A stretch of 7,504 bases of DNA from Shewanella sp. (GTDB lineage: Bacteria > Pseudomonadota > Gammaproteobacteria > Enterobacterales > Shewanellaceae), in assembly GCA_004195335.1 (NCBI GenBank), contig SDWK01000916.1, positions 1 through 7,504 on the forward strand, read 5' to 3'. The notes beneath the pieces were generated by a model, which was not told the origin of the DNA, did no database searches, and saw only the letters and a list, made by a program, of their open reading frames with translations. Below, piece after piece: positions 6,445 through 7,504 of the stretch (within the stretch, counting starts at the first letter, position 1; every line of letters begins with the position of its first letter). Both the position numbers and the translations under genes were made by a program.

Positions 6445-6618
6445 TTATTTATTGCTTGATAAAAGCCATTTCATAAACGTTAACGCTTCGGTGCGTTTAG
6501 AAAAAGTTTGTCTGTTTTTACCTAGACTATCGGTGAAAGCGATAGAAGATTTGTTTAGTGAAATAGAGGCAACGGGAAAGTTAACCGTGATCTCATGACC
6601 GTTCATTTTGTACGACAT
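6445..6618 (-). CDS. 57-residue small protein, unrecognised
   Basis: This short frame is well supported as a gene. AAAGGAG (6633-6627) lies 8 bases before the ATG at 6618, and a plausible sigma-70 promoter is further upstream at 6692-6663. The product begins MSYKMNGHEITVNFPVASIS, rich in beta-prone alternation, and ends in a basic, probably helical segment (SKRTEALTFMKWLLSSNK, about 40-57). It has no signal peptide, membrane span or cysteine. Predicted charge is basic. I do not recognise a family. It is flanked by decayed or doubtful sequence on both sides, so it may be a relic of a larger accessory region, or a lone small gene easily missed by size-limited annotation. Confidence 0.62.
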   Translation of the reverse strand: MSYKMNGHEITVNFPVASISLNKSSIAFTDSLGKNRQTFSKRTEALTFMKWLLSSNK

Positions 6619-6639
6619 ATGTCATACTCCTTTAATAAT

Positions 6640-6656
6640 ACTGCTTCATTAGCAGT
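6640..6656 (-). promoter_or_regulatory. hairpin at the likely 5' end of the small-gene mRNA
   Basis: ACTGCT (6640-6645) and AGCAGT (6651-6656) pair perfectly around TCATT. With the promoter at 6692-6663, transcription would start near 6656, which puts this hairpin at the very 5' end of the leader, just before the AAAGGAG site. It could be a stabilising 5' stem or an operator. Confidence 0.4.
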
Positions 6657-6662
6657 TGAAAT

Positions 6663-6692
6663 ATAATAATAAAAAATCCTTAGCTTGTGCAA
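6663..6692 (-). promoter_or_regulatory. putative sigma-70 promoter of the 57-residue gene
   Basis: On the minus strand TTGCAC (6692-6687) and TATTAT (6668-6663) are separated by 18 bases. The surrounding DNA is AT-rich, which raises the chance of fortuitous matches. Confidence 0.4.
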
Positions 6693-6714
6693 AAGATGAG
6701 TTATAACGCTTTGA

Positions 6715-7377
6715 GACTACCACCTTTTACCGTCTAATCAAGATATTCATCGTGATAATCAGTGTCTGATTGCAACTGATATCATTAATGGCTTACTCGA
6801 CCGGTATCAGTAAATCATTATTTTATGACAAAGATATGACGGATATAAAGTACTGCTGAATTAGTTTGGATGCAATGACGAAGGGTCTGGCGAAACAAGA
6901 TAACAAGGCAGGGTCTCTCAAAATCATGGTCAGTATACCGATAGCAATCAATGTGTCAATATATTTTTGCCGAAAGTACAAAATGATTAAAGGCTATCAA
7001 TTGTAGGTTGTAGGTGATTATCGCCGGTATGGAGATTGGCTTACGTTACACGCCGCTTAGCACTTTAGATCGCACCTTCTATACACGTACCCAATGGGAA
7101 GTTGGTTGGAATGGAGGTCGATAATATCTCAGAGCGTGAAAAATGGTGTTAAAACAGAGATCAGGTTGGAATATACTATTTGTTCGAGACAGCTGAAAAA
7201 CATATATGTGATGTAAGGCAAATACTCGAGCAAGTTAAGGTTTCGGCTTACATGGGATGCTGGTTGTTTGCCTATCGTCGGCTAGACGAGTACTCCCCGT
7301 TACCTGATTATCGCAGAGGCGTAGGGCTTGGGAGTGATGGGCGTTGTTACTTCATGACTCCCGAAATATTCAGTTGA
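6715..7377 (+). pseudogene. decayed gene, probably an outer-membrane beta-barrel protein
   Basis: No intact gene spans this stretch, but protein-like fragments follow one another in different plus frames. They are: LPSNQDIHRDNQCLIATD in 6727-6813; FYDKDMTDIKYC, a stop at 6857, then KAGSLKIMVSIPIAINVSIY in 6821-7003; MEIGLRYTPLST and FYTRTQWEVGWNGG in 7029-7121; NGVKTEIRLEYT in 7142-7177; and VKVSAYMGCWLFAY with EYSPLPDYRRGVGLG in 7180-7374. The alternating polar/aromatic pattern and final YRRGVGLG are what outer-membrane barrel strands look like. Joined, they give about 220 residues, a reasonable barrel size. The frame change near 7007 is explained by a 7-base tandem duplication. A 65-codon frame from TTG 7180 has no clear ribosome site and is read here as the broken 3' end. 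The family is not identified, and the whole call is an inference from fragments. Confidence 0.42.
7001..7014. repeat. 7-base tandem duplication
   Basis: TTGTAGG is repeated twice head to tail. Removing one copy would put the IPIAINVSIY fragment and the MEIGLRY fragment in one frame, leaving a single TAG at the junction. This fits a slippage or duplication mutation that frameshifted the ancestral gene. Confidence 0.6.
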
Positions 7378-7479
7378 ACTCGCGAGGTTAAAAAAGTAGT
7401 TGTATCAAACTTTAAAGTGCTAATGTGCGTATTTGTTTTAATTAGATCTGTAACTCAGTTATCTGGTTAAGATAAAGGC

Positions 7480-7485
7480 TATAAT
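7480..7485 (+). promoter_or_regulatory. possible -10 element at the natural sequence end
   Basis: A perfect TATAAT directly abuts the adapter sequence. No good -35 is seen at 16-18 bases. It may belong to a gene beyond the break, which cannot be checked here. Bases 7378-7479 hold nothing I recognise. Confidence 0.25.
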
Positions 7486-7504
7486 CTGTCTCTTATACAC
7501 ATCT
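7486..7504. other. Nextera/Tn5 mosaic-end adapter remnant (artefact)
   Basis: The final 19 bases, CTGTCTCTTATACACATCT, are identical to the transposase mosaic-end adapter used in Nextera-type sequencing libraries. Its position flush with the end of the sequence marks it as untrimmed library adapter, not organism DNA. The last natural base is probably 7485. Confidence 0.97.

Noticed and set aside
7180..7377. 65-codon frame as an intact small gene
   Set aside because: It begins at TTG without a clear ribosome site, and its sequence reads like the last strands of a longer barrel protein. It was merged into the pseudogene call.
1..7485. CRISPR arrays, tRNA or rRNA genes, insertion sequences, toxin-antitoxin pairs, phage genes
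   Set aside because: I looked on both strands and found no spaced repeats of suitable length, no cloverleaf, no transposase motifs with terminal repeats, and no adjacent small-gene pairs with recognisable families.
7486..7504. Natural Tn5-like transposon end
   Set aside because: The exact engineered mosaic end flush with the sequence terminus is far better explained as library adapter.

Overview
The window looks like a chromosomal fragment of a marine gammaproteobacterium, most likely Shewanella. The strongest pointer is the di-haem cytochrome c peroxidase, whose sequence, including the ISCNSCHNLSLGG and GCTSCHNGPAVGG haem sites and the ILPPSN tail, closely resembles the Shewanella CcpA I recall. 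The moderate-to-low GC, the orphan SBP_bac_3-type periplasmic protein and YccF fit. The genus call rests on protein recall, not on a search.

Layout, left to right. Positions 1-230 hold no gene I can support, but carry three phased TTCAAT repeats just ahead of a LysR-type regulator (231-1124, +). A 472-base gap with several dyad symmetries leads to a 118-residue DUF6508-like protein (1597-1953, +), which ends in a strong hairpin terminator. Facing it on the minus strand is ccpA (2053-3045), with a small PGPGW-type membrane protein (3274-3501, -) upstream of it. A periplasmic solute-binding protein (3676-4449, +) converges on yccF (4582-4989, -). Diverging from yccF is a PLP enzyme of the D-cysteine desulfhydrase / ACC deaminase family (5189-6115, +).

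The right end (6116-7504) is different. It has a doubtful minus-strand frame (6065-6349), a convincing 57-codon minus-strand gene with its own ribosome site and promoter (6445-6618), and a decayed reading frame (about 6715-7377) whose fragments look like an outer-membrane beta-barrel, one break coinciding with a 7-base tandem duplication. The last 19 bases are exactly the Nextera/Tn5 mosaic-end adapter, so natural sequence probably ends near 7485.

The intact genes appear to be mostly single transcription units with their own start signals. They do not form an evident pathway: there is a regulator, a peroxide-reducing enzyme, membrane proteins, a solute-binding protein and an amino-acid enzyme. 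I see no mobile element, CRISPR array, tRNA, rRNA or defence system, and no convincing new multi-gene system.
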